The translations under genes and the position numbers were made by a program. The notes under the pieces are model-generated. The model ran no database searches. It saw only the letters and a program-made list of their open reading frames with translations, and had not been told where the DNA came from. Shown here in pieces: positions 54,835 through 62,678 of a stretch of 64,000 nucleotides of DNA. How positions within the stretch are numbered: the stretch's first letter is position 1; every line of letters begins with the position of its first letter. The DNA is from Clostridia bacterium (GTDB lineage: Bacteria; Bacillota; Clostridia; Oscillospirales; Acutalibacteraceae), in the NCBI GenBank assembly GCA_017474045.1, contig JAFUHX010000018.1, positions 1 through 64,000 of the forward strand. Direction: 5' to 3'.

Positions 54835-56226
54835 TTATTTTTTTGATTTTTGTTTCAGTTTTTTGATTTTTGCCTGGTCGGCAACGGTTTTTGAAAGAAC
54901 AGCCAACGCAAGAACGTTGGGAATTACCATAAGCTGATTAAACATATCTGTCAGCTCCCAGACAAGATCGTTTGAAAGACATGAGCCGAGGAAGGTAAAC
55001 ACCACCGCAATAAACGCATATATTTTTTCAACTCTTTTTCCAAACAAATAAACAGCGTTAACCTTTCCGAAAAGATTCCAGCCGATAATTGTTGAAAAGG
55101 CAAAGAACAAAAGACAAACAGCAACAAAAATGCTTCCCGCTTTTTCACCGAAAACACTTCCGAAGGCAAGCTGAGCCATATTGGCTTTTTTAACAGAAGT
55201 TGAAGCACCTGAAGAAAGAATTCCGTTTCCGGCGTAAAGGGTTGAGATTACAACAAGAGCTGTCATTGTCAAAACAATAAATGTGTCTATAAAAACACCT
55301 GCCATGGCGAGAACGCCTTGGTCATGGGGCTTTTCAACCTTTGCAAGAGCATGAGCATGAGGAGTTGAGCCCATTCCTGCCTCGTTTGAAAAAAGGCCTC
55401 GTTTTACACCCTGGCTGATTGTTTTTTTCAGTGCGGAACCGATTCCGCCACCCAAGAGAGCCTGAGGAACAAAAGCATATTTAAGAATCATTGCGAAAGC
55501 TTCAGGAACATTTTTGATTTTTACGACAAGAATAATCAGTCCGCCGGTTATATAGAGAAGAGCCATAATGGGAACTATTTTTTCTGTTACAGATGCAATT
55601 CTGTCTGCGCCGCCGATAAAGATAAAGCCGGCTGTAACAGCAATGAATATTCCAACTATCCAAGGAGGAATTCCAAAGGCTTCGCTGCAGGTTTCACCTA
55701 TTGAATTGGACTGAACCATGCTTCCCATAAAACCAAGAGCCAATGTGCTTGCAACGGCAAAGAAATGGGCAAGAAACTTTCCGAATTTTCCTTTGAACGC
55801 CTTCGTTATATAATACACCGGACCGCCTTCAACGCTTCCGTCTTCATTAACCACCCTTGTTTCCTGAGCAAGAACAGCTTCAGCATAGATTGTTGCCATT
55901 CCGAAAAAGGCAATTATCCACATCCAAAAAATTGCTCCCGGGCCGCCAATTAATATTGCACCGCAGGTACCAACAATGTTACCCGTTCCCACTTGGGCTG
56001 CAATTGCTGTTGCCAAAGACTGAAAAGAACTCATTCCGCCATGCTGTTTTCCGCCGCGAAAAGAGATTCCGCCAAAAGCCTTTTTCATTGCTTCGCCAAA
56101 ACAGCGCACCTGAACAAATCTGGTTTTTACAGAGTAAAAAAGTCCGATTCCCACAAGCAGAAAAATTAAAATGTAGTCTGAAAGGTAAAGATTGATTTTT
56201 TGAACAATTTCTAAAATAATATCCAT
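54835..56226 (-). CDS. AGCS-family sodium:alanine/glycine symporter
   Basis: 463 residues with about eleven membrane segments. SSFQSLATAIAAQVGTGNIV and GPGAIFWMWIIAFFGMATIYAEA (about 95-117) are the family hallmarks; FSNEAGMGSTPHAHALAKVE (about 278-297) is another. It moves small neutral amino acids with Na+. A glycine riboswitch with a terminator precedes it, so glycine is the probable substrate and expression responds to the intracellular glycine level. Confidence 0.93.
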   Translation of the reverse strand: MDIILEIVQKINLYLSDYILIFLLVGIGLFYSVKTRFVQVRCFGEAMKKAFGGISFRGGKQHGGMSSFQSLATAIAAQVGTGNIVGTCGAILIGGPGAIFWMWIIAFFGMATIYAEAVLAQETRVVNEDGSVEGGPVYYITKAFKGKFGKFLAHFFAVASTLALGFMGSMVQSNSIGETCSEAFGIPPWIVGIFIAVTAGFIFIGGADRIASVTEKIVPIMALLYITGGLIILVVKIKNVPEAFAMILKYAFVPQALLGGGIGSALKKTISQGVKRGLFSNEAGMGSTPHAHALAKVEKPHDQGVLAMAGVFIDTFIVLTMTALVVISTLYAGNGILSSGASTSVKKANMAQLAFGSVFGEKAGSIFVAVCLLFFAFSTIIGWNLFGKVNAVYLFGKRVEKIYAFIAVVFTFLGSCLSNDLVWELTDMFNQLMVIPNVLALAVLSKTVADQAKIKKLKQKSKK

Positions 56227-56251
56227 AATTTCCCTCTTAAAAAAAATTTAA

Positions 56252-56269
56252 CCGCCTTTGTTGAGGCGG
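56252..56269 (-). terminator. Riboswitch expression-platform terminator
   Basis: CCGCCT / AGGCGG 6-bp stem with a 6-base loop and, after TTAAA, a T8 tract, 13 bases before the AGCS ribosome binding site: an attenuator between aptamer and gene. Confidence 0.75.
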
Positions 56270-56317
56270 CCGGAAAACAAAAGAAAAACACAGATCAAAC
56301 TCAGAAATTGTTTATCT

Positions 56318-56396
56318 GCTCTGTCCTTTTGCCTGAGAGATTCAGCGAAAAACGCCTTGCACCTTGGGCATCCAACTTAATGGAGTTCTCCAGAGC
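56318..56396 (-). ncRNA. Glycine riboswitch aptamer
   Basis: Minus strand. P1 is formed by GCTCTGGAGA at the 5' end and GGACAGAGC at the 3' end. The conserved core GCCCAAGGTGCAAGG and CTCTCAGGCAAAAGGACAGAG are diagnostic for the glycine (gcvT-type) class. Only one full aptamer is present. A short hairpin upstream (CTTTCGG/CCGGAAG at about 56408-56435) may be the degenerate ghost partner described for single-aptamer members. It lies on the leader of the AGCS symporter gene. Confidence 0.93.
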
Positions 56397-56454
56397 CTCC
56401 TCCACTTCCGGTTTCTTTTCAGATTCCGAAAGTTTCACAGGGTCATTTTTCCTG

Positions 56455-56483
56455 AGTATAGCACAAGTGCTCTTTTCTGTCAA
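56455..56483 (-). promoter_or_regulatory. Promoter of the glycine riboswitch-AGCS transcript
   Basis: On the minus strand TTGACA (56478-56483), 17-base spacer, TATACT (56455-56460); start expected near 56448. Confidence 0.88.
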
Positions 56484-56497
56484 GCAAAATAAAGCAA

Positions 56498-56521
56498 GGA
56501 GCTGCGTTTTATTGCAGCCCC
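56498..56521 (-). terminator. Terminator of the hyd operon
   Basis: GGGGCTGC / GCAGCTCC stem with an 8-base loop, followed by TTGCTTTATTTTG; separates hydA from the AGCS promoter. Confidence 0.8.
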
Positions 56522-56531
56522 TTATCATATT

Positions 56532-58265
56532 TTATTTTCTTGATTGATATGTTGTGTGAAGAAGAGCGTGAGCCTTAGCTTTTCCGGGAGCCTCAAAATA
56601 TTCATCATAAAGGGTTTTTATAATGGGATTTTCATGAGACTTCCTGAGCTCGCCCTCGCTGTCGGCATTATAAAGAACGCCTGCTCTTGTTGCCTTAAGC
56701 TCAGTATAGTTTCTTACGCTGTCGCTCTGAACGGGCTGTCCGCCACCGTTTACACAGCCACCGGGACAAGCCATAATTTCAACAAAGAGATATTTCTTCT
56801 GGCCACTCTTTATCATTTCAATAACTTTTCTTGCGTTACCGAGACCGCTTGCAACACAAACGTCAACATCGGTTCCATTGATTCTGTAGGTTGCCTCTTT
56901 GATTCCTGAAGTACCTCTGACATCCATAAACTCAACCTTTTCGTTGGTTCCGTCGAGAAGGTTTGCGGCTGTTCTGAGAGCAGCCTCCATAACGCCGCCG
57001 GTTGCACCGAAAATAGCAGCAGCACCTGAAGCCAAAGCAAAGGGAGAATCAAACTCTGTGTCGGGAAGGCTTGTGAAGGTTATTCCGGCACCCTTTATCA
57101 TTCTTGAAAGCTCTCTTGTGGTAATTGCAACATCAACATCTGCAATACCCTGGTTATACATTTCATCTCTTGCAGTTTCAAATTTCTTTGCGGTGCAAGG
57201 AATTACGCTGACAACATAGAGATCTTTGGGGTCGATATTGTTCTTCTGACAATAATAGCTTTTAAGAACAGCGCCAAACATCTGCTGCGGTGACTTACAG
57301 CTTGAAAGATTGGGAATAAGCTCAGGGTAATTATGCTCAACAAACTGAATCCAACCGGGACAGCAGGAAGTAAACATGGGAAGAGGCTTAGCAGTTGAAA
57401 CGCGCTGAATAAGCTCATTAGCTTCTTCAACAATTGTTAAGTCCGCTGTTAAATTCATGTTGAAAACTTCAACATCGCCAAGCATTTTAATGGCTGTTAC
57501 CATTTTTCCTTCAACATTTGTTCCTACAGGCATTGAGAAACATTCGCCCAAGGTTGCGGCAATTGAAGGAGCAGTAAAGAAGATAACCTTCTTGTTGGGG
57601 TCAGAAATAGCATCCCAAACTTCGTCGATATTGCTTTTTTCATAAAGTGCACCAACAGGGCAGGCAACAATACACTGACCGCAACCAACACAGTCAGTTG
57701 TTCCGAGGCCGGTTTCAAAGGGACTTCCGATGTGAACATCAAAGCCGCGGCGGATCTGACCTATTGCGCCGATTGTTTGAATATTGTTGCAGGTTGCAAC
57801 ACAGCGAAGGCAGTTTATACATTTGTTGTTATCGCGAACAACACAGGGAGTTGACTTGTCAATTTCATAAATAGGCTCTTCACCCTTGAAACGATCTTCA
57901 TCAATACCATAGTCATAAGAAAGCTTCTGAAGCTCACAGTTGTTGCCTCTGACGCATGAGAGACATTTCTTGTGGTGAGTTGAGAGGATAAGCTCAATTG
58001 TTGTTTTTCTTGATTTTCTGACTGCAGGTGTGTTTGTGAGAACCTTCATTCCCTCTTCAACGGGATATACGCAAGAAGCAACAAGGCCTCTTCTTCCCAC
58101 AACTTCAACAACGCAAACACGGCAGGAACCGATACAGTTTACATCCTTAAGATAGCAAAGAGAGGGAATTTCAATGTTTGCCTGTTTTGCTGCTTGAAGA
58201 ATAGTTGTTCCTTCGGGAACACAAACGGGAATATTGTTAATTGTTAAATTAATCATTTTCTTCAT
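56532..58265 (-). CDS. hydA: [FeFe]-hydrogenase catalytic subunit (group A, HydA/HndD)
   Basis: 577 residues. N-terminal [2Fe-2S] domain (C37, C48, C51, C65), His-Cys cluster HHKKCLSCVRGNNC (97-110), two [4Fe-4S] sites (CINCLRCVATC, 149-159; CVGCGQCIVAC, 192-202), then the H-cluster domain: L1 TSCCPGW (299-305), L2 VIPCTAKKFE (354-363), L3 MACPGGCVNGGGQP near 500. The L2 motif normally begins Met-Pro-Cys; here it is Ile355-Pro-Cys. With HydB and HydC it makes H2 from NADH and reduced ferredoxin in a cytosolic complex. AAGGAGG lies at 8 nt. Confidence 0.94.
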   Translation of the reverse strand: MKKMINLTINNIPVCVPEGTTILQAAKQANIEIPSLCYLKDVNCIGSCRVCVVEVVGRRGLVASCVYPVEEGMKVLTNTPAVRKSRKTTIELILSTHHKKCLSCVRGNNCELQKLSYDYGIDEDRFKGEEPIYEIDKSTPCVVRDNNKCINCLRCVATCNNIQTIGAIGQIRRGFDVHIGSPFETGLGTTDCVGCGQCIVACPVGALYEKSNIDEVWDAISDPNKKVIFFTAPSIAATLGECFSMPVGTNVEGKMVTAIKMLGDVEVFNMNLTADLTIVEEANELIQRVSTAKPLPMFTSCCPGWIQFVEHNYPELIPNLSSCKSPQQMFGAVLKSYYCQKNNIDPKDLYVVSVIPCTAKKFETARDEMYNQGIADVDVAITTRELSRMIKGAGITFTSLPDTEFDSPFALASGAAAIFGATGGVMEAALRTAANLLDGTNEKVEFMDVRGTSGIKEATYRINGTDVDVCVASGLGNARKVIEMIKSGQKKYLFVEIMACPGGCVNGGGQPVQSDSVRNYTELKATRAGVLYNADSEGELRKSHENPIIKTLYDEYFEAPGKAKAHALLHTTYQSRK

Positions 58266-58278
58266 TTTTCCGCCCTCC

Positions 58279-60174
58279 TTAATCTTTAATAATTGCGCCG
58301 AACTTACAGTTATTCAGGCAAAGACCGCATTTTATGCACTTTTCATGGTCAATAACGTGAGCTTGTTTGATTGCTCCGTTGATTGCCCCTGCAGGACAGT
58401 TTCTGGCGCAAAGAGTACAGCCTCTGCATTTAATGGGATCAACATTATAGCGAACAAGGTCTTTACATTTTTTAGCAGCACATTTCTTTTCGAGAATATG
58501 CTCAACATATTCTTCTCTGAAATAGCGAAGAGTTGAAACAACGGGGTTTGAGGCTGTCTGACCAAGAGCGCAAAGGCAGGAAACGCCCATGTGTGAAGAA
58601 AGGTCTTCAATTTTTTCAAGGTCTTCCATTTCTCCGTGACCCGATGTAATTTTATCAAGAAGCTGAAGAAGTCTTCTTGTTCCGATTCGGCAGGGAGAAC
58701 ATTTTCCGCAAGATTCGTCGCAGGTAAATTCAAGATAGAATTTTGCAATATCAACCATGCAGGTGTCTTCGTCCATGATAATAAGACCGCCTGAGCCCAT
58801 CATAGATCCGATTTGTGAAAGACCCTCATAGTCAATCGGAATATCAATATGGCAAGCAGGAATACAGCCGCCTGAGGGGCCGCCGGTCTGAGCAGCTTTG
58901 AATTTTTTGCCGCCGGGGATTCCGCCGCCGATTTCTTCAATAATTTCGCGAAGAGTTGTTCCCATAGGAACCTCAACAAGACCAACGTTTGTTATTTTTC
59001 CGCCGAGAGCAAAAACCTTTGTTCCCTTAGATGTGGCTGTTCCGATTGAAGAATACCACTCGGCACCGTTGAGAATAATCTGAGCAATATTTGCATAGGT
59101 TTCAACGTTGTTAAGAACAGTCGGCTTGCCGAAAAGGCCCTTGACTGCAGGGAAAGGAGGACGGGGACGCGGCTCGCCTCTTTTTCCTTCGATAGAAGTC
59201 ATAAGTGCAGTTTCTTCGCCGCAAACGAAGGCACCGGCACCAAGGCGGATTTCAACATCAAACTCAAAACCGGTTCCAAAAATATTTCTTCCCAAGAAGC
59301 CATATTTTCTTGCCTGAGCAATAGCAATTTTAAGTCTTTCAACAGCAATGGGATATTCGGCACGAACATAGATAAAGCCTTGTTTTGCGCCGATTGTGTA
59401 GCCTGCAATAGCCATAGCCTCCAAGAGCGCATGAGGGTCACCTTCAAGAATTGAACGGTCCATGAATGCACCGGGGTCACCTTCGTCGGCATTACAGCAA
59501 ACATATTTGATTTCATCTTTTGAAGCTTTGGCAAAAGCCCATTTTTTTCCGGTGGGGAAACCTGCGCCGCCTCTTCCTCTCAAGCCGGAAGCAAGCATTA
59601 AGTCAATAACATCGTCCTGACTCATTGATGTTACAACCTTATAAAGAGCGCGGTAACCGTCAAGAGCAATATATTCTTCAATATTTTCAGGATTGATTAC
59701 GCCGCAGTTTTTAAGGGCGATTCTCATTTGTTTCTTATAGAACTTTGTTTCGCTCAAGGGAAGGATTTCGCCGTCTTCATGAACTGTTTCGGGATAGAGA
59801 AGATCTTTACAGATTTTTCCGCCGAGAATATGTTCGTCAATAATGCGCTTTGCTCCCTCGGGAGTTGCCTGGCTATAGAATGCACCTTCAGGATAAACAA
59901 TTACAATGGGACCCAAGGCACAAAGACCAAAGCATCCGGTTTTAACGATGAGAACATCGTTTATTTTCTTTTCTTTGATTTCAGCTTCAAAAGCCGCAGC
60001 TACCTTCTGGCAGCCCGAAGAAGTGCAGCCCGTTCCGCCGCAGACAAGAATTTGTTTTCTGTATTTGCTGTGGGCAGCCATTTCTTCGCTCTTTTCAGCA
60101 ATAAGCTTTCTGACCATCACAAGCTCGCGGTTTTTAGCCTGAATTTCATTAAGCTTTTCAATCGTCATTCCCAT
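58279..60174 (-). CDS. hydB: NADH-binding subunit of the hydrogenase (HydB/HndC, NuoF-like)
   Basis: 631 residues. N-terminal thioredoxin-like [2Fe-2S] part (CGGTGCTSSGCQK, KTGCFGLCALGP), then the NuoF core with GLRGRGGAGFPTGKKW (about 192-207) binding NADH/FMN and NADEGDPGAF. SCGKCSPCRIG with a later Cys binds [4Fe-4S]; the C-terminus adds two ferredoxin sites, CRGCTLCARNCPAGAI and CIKCGLCLNNC. The layout is that of bifurcating HydB and of NADP-reducing HndC. The start at 60174 fits GGAGG best. 13 nt before hydA. Confidence 0.94.
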   Translation of the reverse strand: MGMTIEKLNEIQAKNRELVMVRKLIAEKSEEMAAHSKYRKQILVCGGTGCTSSGCQKVAAAFEAEIKEKKINDVLIVKTGCFGLCALGPIVIVYPEGAFYSQATPEGAKRIIDEHILGGKICKDLLYPETVHEDGEILPLSETKFYKKQMRIALKNCGVINPENIEEYIALDGYRALYKVVTSMSQDDVIDLMLASGLRGRGGAGFPTGKKWAFAKASKDEIKYVCCNADEGDPGAFMDRSILEGDPHALLEAMAIAGYTIGAKQGFIYVRAEYPIAVERLKIAIAQARKYGFLGRNIFGTGFEFDVEIRLGAGAFVCGEETALMTSIEGKRGEPRPRPPFPAVKGLFGKPTVLNNVETYANIAQIILNGAEWYSSIGTATSKGTKVFALGGKITNVGLVEVPMGTTLREIIEEIGGGIPGGKKFKAAQTGGPSGGCIPACHIDIPIDYEGLSQIGSMMGSGGLIIMDEDTCMVDIAKFYLEFTCDESCGKCSPCRIGTRRLLQLLDKITSGHGEMEDLEKIEDLSSHMGVSCLCALGQTASNPVVSTLRYFREEYVEHILEKKCAAKKCKDLVRYNVDPIKCRGCTLCARNCPAGAINGAIKQAHVIDHEKCIKCGLCLNNCKFGAIIKD

Positions 60175-60178
60175 AAAC

Positions 60179-60682
60179 TCAATCCTCCTTGTCCATATAT
60201 GATCTGATTATTTCAACAGCACTTTCGGGAGTGCATTTTCCATAAACTTCGCCGTCAACAGTCATAACCGGAGCCAGACCGCAAGCACCTAAGCAGCGGC
60301 AAGCTTCAATTGAAAACATTCCGTCAGCTGTGCACTCACCGCTTTTAATTCCAAGCTCTTCTTCAATAGCTTCAAGAATTTTGTCTGCGCCTTTAACATA
60401 GCAGGCAGTTCCGAGACAAACACTTATAATGTGTTCACCCTTTGGTGTAAGTGAAAACTGAGAATAAAAGGTTGCTACGCCATAAACTTCGCTAAGGTGA
60501 ATTCCCATTCCGTCAGCAATAATTTTCTGAACTTCAACAGGAAGATAGCCGTAAATCGCCTGAGCTTCCTGCAAAACGGGCATTAATCCTCCGGGAATTT
60601 TTTTATACTTTTCAATAACTTTTTTCAGCTCTCGCTCTTGTTTGGGAGTTCCCCTGAATGTGCTTTTTGTTTCAGTAGCCAT
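60179..60682 (-). CDS. hydC: [2Fe-2S] thioredoxin-like subunit (HydC/HndA, NuoE-like)
   Basis: 167 residues. GGLMPVLQEAQAIYGYLPVE and the cluster ligands CLGTACYVKG ... ACRCLGACGLAP match NuoE. It transfers electrons to the flavin subunit encoded 4 nt downstream. First gene of the operon, preceded by GGAGG and by a control region shared with a TetR-type regulator. Confidence 0.94.
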   Translation of the reverse strand: MATETKSTFRGTPKQERELKKVIEKYKKIPGGLMPVLQEAQAIYGYLPVEVQKIIADGMGIHLSEVYGVATFYSQFSLTPKGEHIISVCLGTACYVKGADKILEAIEEELGIKSGECTADGMFSIEACRCLGACGLAPVMTVDGEVYGKCTPESAVEIIRSYMDKED

Positions 60683-60776
60683 TGTTTTCCTCCGTCAATT
60701 ATTATAATAATCAAAATTAATAAAATTGGAAAAAATATCTTCCAATGTTGAATTATATCATAATTTGTGATAATAT

Positions 60777-60808
60777 AAAGTTGACATTTTCGATAAAGTG
60801 TCAACTTT
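60777..60808. promoter_or_regulatory. Operator candidate between hydC and the TetR gene
   Basis: AAAGTTGACA (60777-60786) and TGTCAACTTT (60799-60808) form a perfect 10-bp inverted repeat with a 12-base spacer. Each arm contains a TTGACA-like -35 hexamer, one per strand, so a bound dimer could block transcription in both directions. Confidence 0.6.
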
Positions 60809-60840
60809 TATGTTTTTAAGCATCAAAAAGGGTGGTTATA

Positions 60841-61440
60841 ATGCCAAAAGAGAACAAAACTCTTATTAAAACGCTGAACGCTTTTCTGAAACTCCTTGAA
60901 AAAAAAGATTTTGACTCAATAAGTGTTACAGAAATTGTTAATGAATGTGGATTTTCAAGGCAAAACTTCTATAAAAATTTTGCAAGCAAACAGGTTTTTA
61001 TCAGAGAGATTTTTCTTTATGATTTTAAAAGAGGAATTGAAGAGGAATATGTTTTTCGTTTCAGATATTCTTCAAAAATCATAATGAGCTGTCTGGAAGA
61101 GCATAAGAGCTTTTACAAAGCTGTTTTGAAATCTGAAAACGACGAATTTCTTTTCAGACTTATCAGAGAATATTCCTTTGTTATTTTAAACAGCTTCGTT
61201 GAATACTCAGCTTTTAAGGCAAACGAAGAGCAAATTCGGGCTATTGAGTTTTTTGTCAACGGCCTTACAGCAACAGTTTTGATGTGGCTCAGCGAAAAAA
61301 CAACCTATTCACCTGACGATGTTTCCGTAATTCTTTCAGCTAATATTCCGCCATGCCTTAGCTTTTTTATTACAGAAGAGGAAGAAATTACCTCAGACTA
61401 TCTTCTTTATAAAATAAGAAAAAGAGGCGATGTATGGTAA
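60841..61440 (+). CDS. TetR/AcrR-family regulator
   Basis: 199 residues. Helix-turn-helix at about 15-50 (ISVTEIVNECGFSRQNFYKNFASKQVF), including the typical GFSRQNFYKNF recognition helix. The C-terminal ligand domain (AFLKLLEKK is before it; YSAFKANEEQIRAIEFFVNG inside) resembles the DhaS/TetR_C subgroup. Divergent from hydCBA and next to a perfect inverted repeat, so hydrogenase control is a plausible but untested role. The ATG at 60841 follows GGGTGG. Confidence 0.85.
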   Translation: MPKENKTLIKTLNAFLKLLEKKDFDSISVTEIVNECGFSRQNFYKNFASKQVFIREIFLYDFKRGIEEEYVFRFRYSSKIIMSCLEEHKSFYKAVLKSENDEFLFRLIREYSFVILNSFVEYSAFKANEEQIRAIEFFVNGLTATVLMWLSEKTTYSPDDVSVILSANIPPCLSFFITEEEEITSDYLLYKIRKRGDVW

Positions 61441-61452
61441 AAATTTTGACTG

Positions 61453-61614
61453 ATGTTTTTTGTAAAAGCTTATTCCGCTGAAATCAATTTTCCCATTCGT
61501 CTGAAAACACTTGATGACTTTATTCAAAACATCATTTATCTCAACTAAAGCATAAAATTCCACAAATATGAGGTCAGCTTCAAGCTTTATGGTTCAGAGC
61601 AGAAAAAACTATAA
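61453..61614 (+). pseudogene. Short interrupted reading frame, doubtful
   Basis: A 31-codon frame (MFFVKAYSAEINFPIRLKTL ...) ends in TAA at 61546, and the same frame stays open for another 21 codons (SIKFHKYEVSFKLYGSEQKK). There is no ribosome binding site. It could be a degraded small gene or chance. The rest of 61441-61660 shows nothing else. Confidence 0.2.
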
Positions 61615-61660
61615 ATTCGAACATAAAAAGCGCAGAACGAAAAAAACAATATAAAGAAAC

Positions 61661-61701
61661 TAAGGGGTTCCTGCAGGACTGATACCTGCAAGAACCCCTT
61701 A
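61661..61701 (-). terminator. Terminator of cysK
   Basis: A 17-base stem TAAGGGGTTCTTGCAGG / CCTGCAGGAACCCCTTA with one mismatch and a 7-base loop, followed by T-rich sequence on the minus strand. Confidence 0.9.
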
Positions 61702-61723
61702 AACTGTGATTCTTTCTGTCGGC

Positions 61724-62653
61724 TCAAACGCCGAACATTTCTGTTGAAAGATATCTGTCTCCGGTGTCGGGAAGAAGAGCAACAATCACCTTTCCTTCGT
61801 TTTCTTCTCTTCGGGCAAGCTCACCCGCCGCCCACAAGGCAGCTCCGGAAGAAATTCCAACAAGAATTCCCTCTTTTTCTGCCATTGCTCTTCCGGCTTT
61901 AAAGGCATCTTCAGCCTTGACAGTTAAAACTTCGTCAACAACATTTTTATCAAAATTTTCAGGAACAAAATTGGCTCCTATCCCCTGAATTTTATGCGGA
62001 CCGGCAATGCCCTTTGAAAGAAGCGGAGAGCTTTCAGGCTCAAGGGCAACAATTTTAATGTCTTTGTTTTTTTCTTTTAAATATTTCCCGATTCCGCTTA
62101 TGGTTCCGCCTGTTCCTACTCCTGCAACGAAAATGTCGATTTTTCCCTCTGTATCGTTCCAGATTTCAGGACCGGTAGAGCAATAGTGAGCTTTGGGGTT
62201 TGAAGGGTTATAAAACTGACCCGCAATAAAGCTGTTTGGAATTTCTTTTGCAAGCTCCTCAGCCTTTTCAACAGCACCCTTCATGCCCTTTGAACCCTCT
62301 GTTAAAACAATTTCGGCTCCATAGGCTTTGAGAAGGCTCCTTCTTTCAACGCTCATTGTTTCGGGCATTGTTAAAATTACTCTGTAGCCTCTTGCTCCGC
62401 CGATGGCAGCAAGACCGATTCCGGTGTTTCCGCTTGTGGGTTCAATTATTACAGAACCGCTTTTGATAAGTCCCTCTTTCTCGGCATCATCAAGCATCAT
62501 TTTTGCCGCGCGGTCTTTAACGCTGCCCGCCGGGTTTAAATATTCAAGCTTGCAAAGAATGTCTGCCTTTGCAGAGCAATCTTTTATATAAGATGAAGGT
62601 CTGAAAAGCGGCGTTGAACCAACCAACTCAGAAATACAATTAAAAACTTTCAA
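61724..62653 (-). CDS. cysK: Cysteine synthase A (O-acetylserine sulfhydrylase)
   Basis: 309-residue fold-type II PLP enzyme making cysteine from O-acetylserine and sulfide. PAGSVKDRAAKMMLDDAE (about 41-58) contains the PLP lysine. EPTSGNTGIGLAAIGGARGY (about 68-87), VGTGGTISGIGKYLKE (about 177-192) for phosphate binding and GISSGAALWAA (about 266-276) are canonical. The start is TTG, 9 nt after AAGGAG. No CymR box or T-box is visible upstream. Confidence 0.96.
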   Translation of the reverse strand: MKVFNCISELVGSTPLFRPSSYIKDCSAKADILCKLEYLNPAGSVKDRAAKMMLDDAEKEGLIKSGSVIIEPTSGNTGIGLAAIGGARGYRVILTMPETMSVERRSLLKAYGAEIVLTEGSKGMKGAVEKAEELAKEIPNSFIAGQFYNPSNPKAHYCSTGPEIWNDTEGKIDIFVAGVGTGGTISGIGKYLKEKNKDIKIVALEPESSPLLSKGIAGPHKIQGIGANFVPENFDKNVVDEVLTVKAEDAFKAGRAMAEKEGILVGISSGAALWAAGELARREENEGKVIVALLPDTGDRYLSTEMFGV

Positions 62654-62678
62654 AGAGAAACACTCCTTTTAAACAGGT

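Noticed and set aside
56301..56528. Minus-strand 75-residue reading frame
   Set aside because: It runs through the glycine riboswitch, its promoter and the hyd terminator and has no ribosome binding site.
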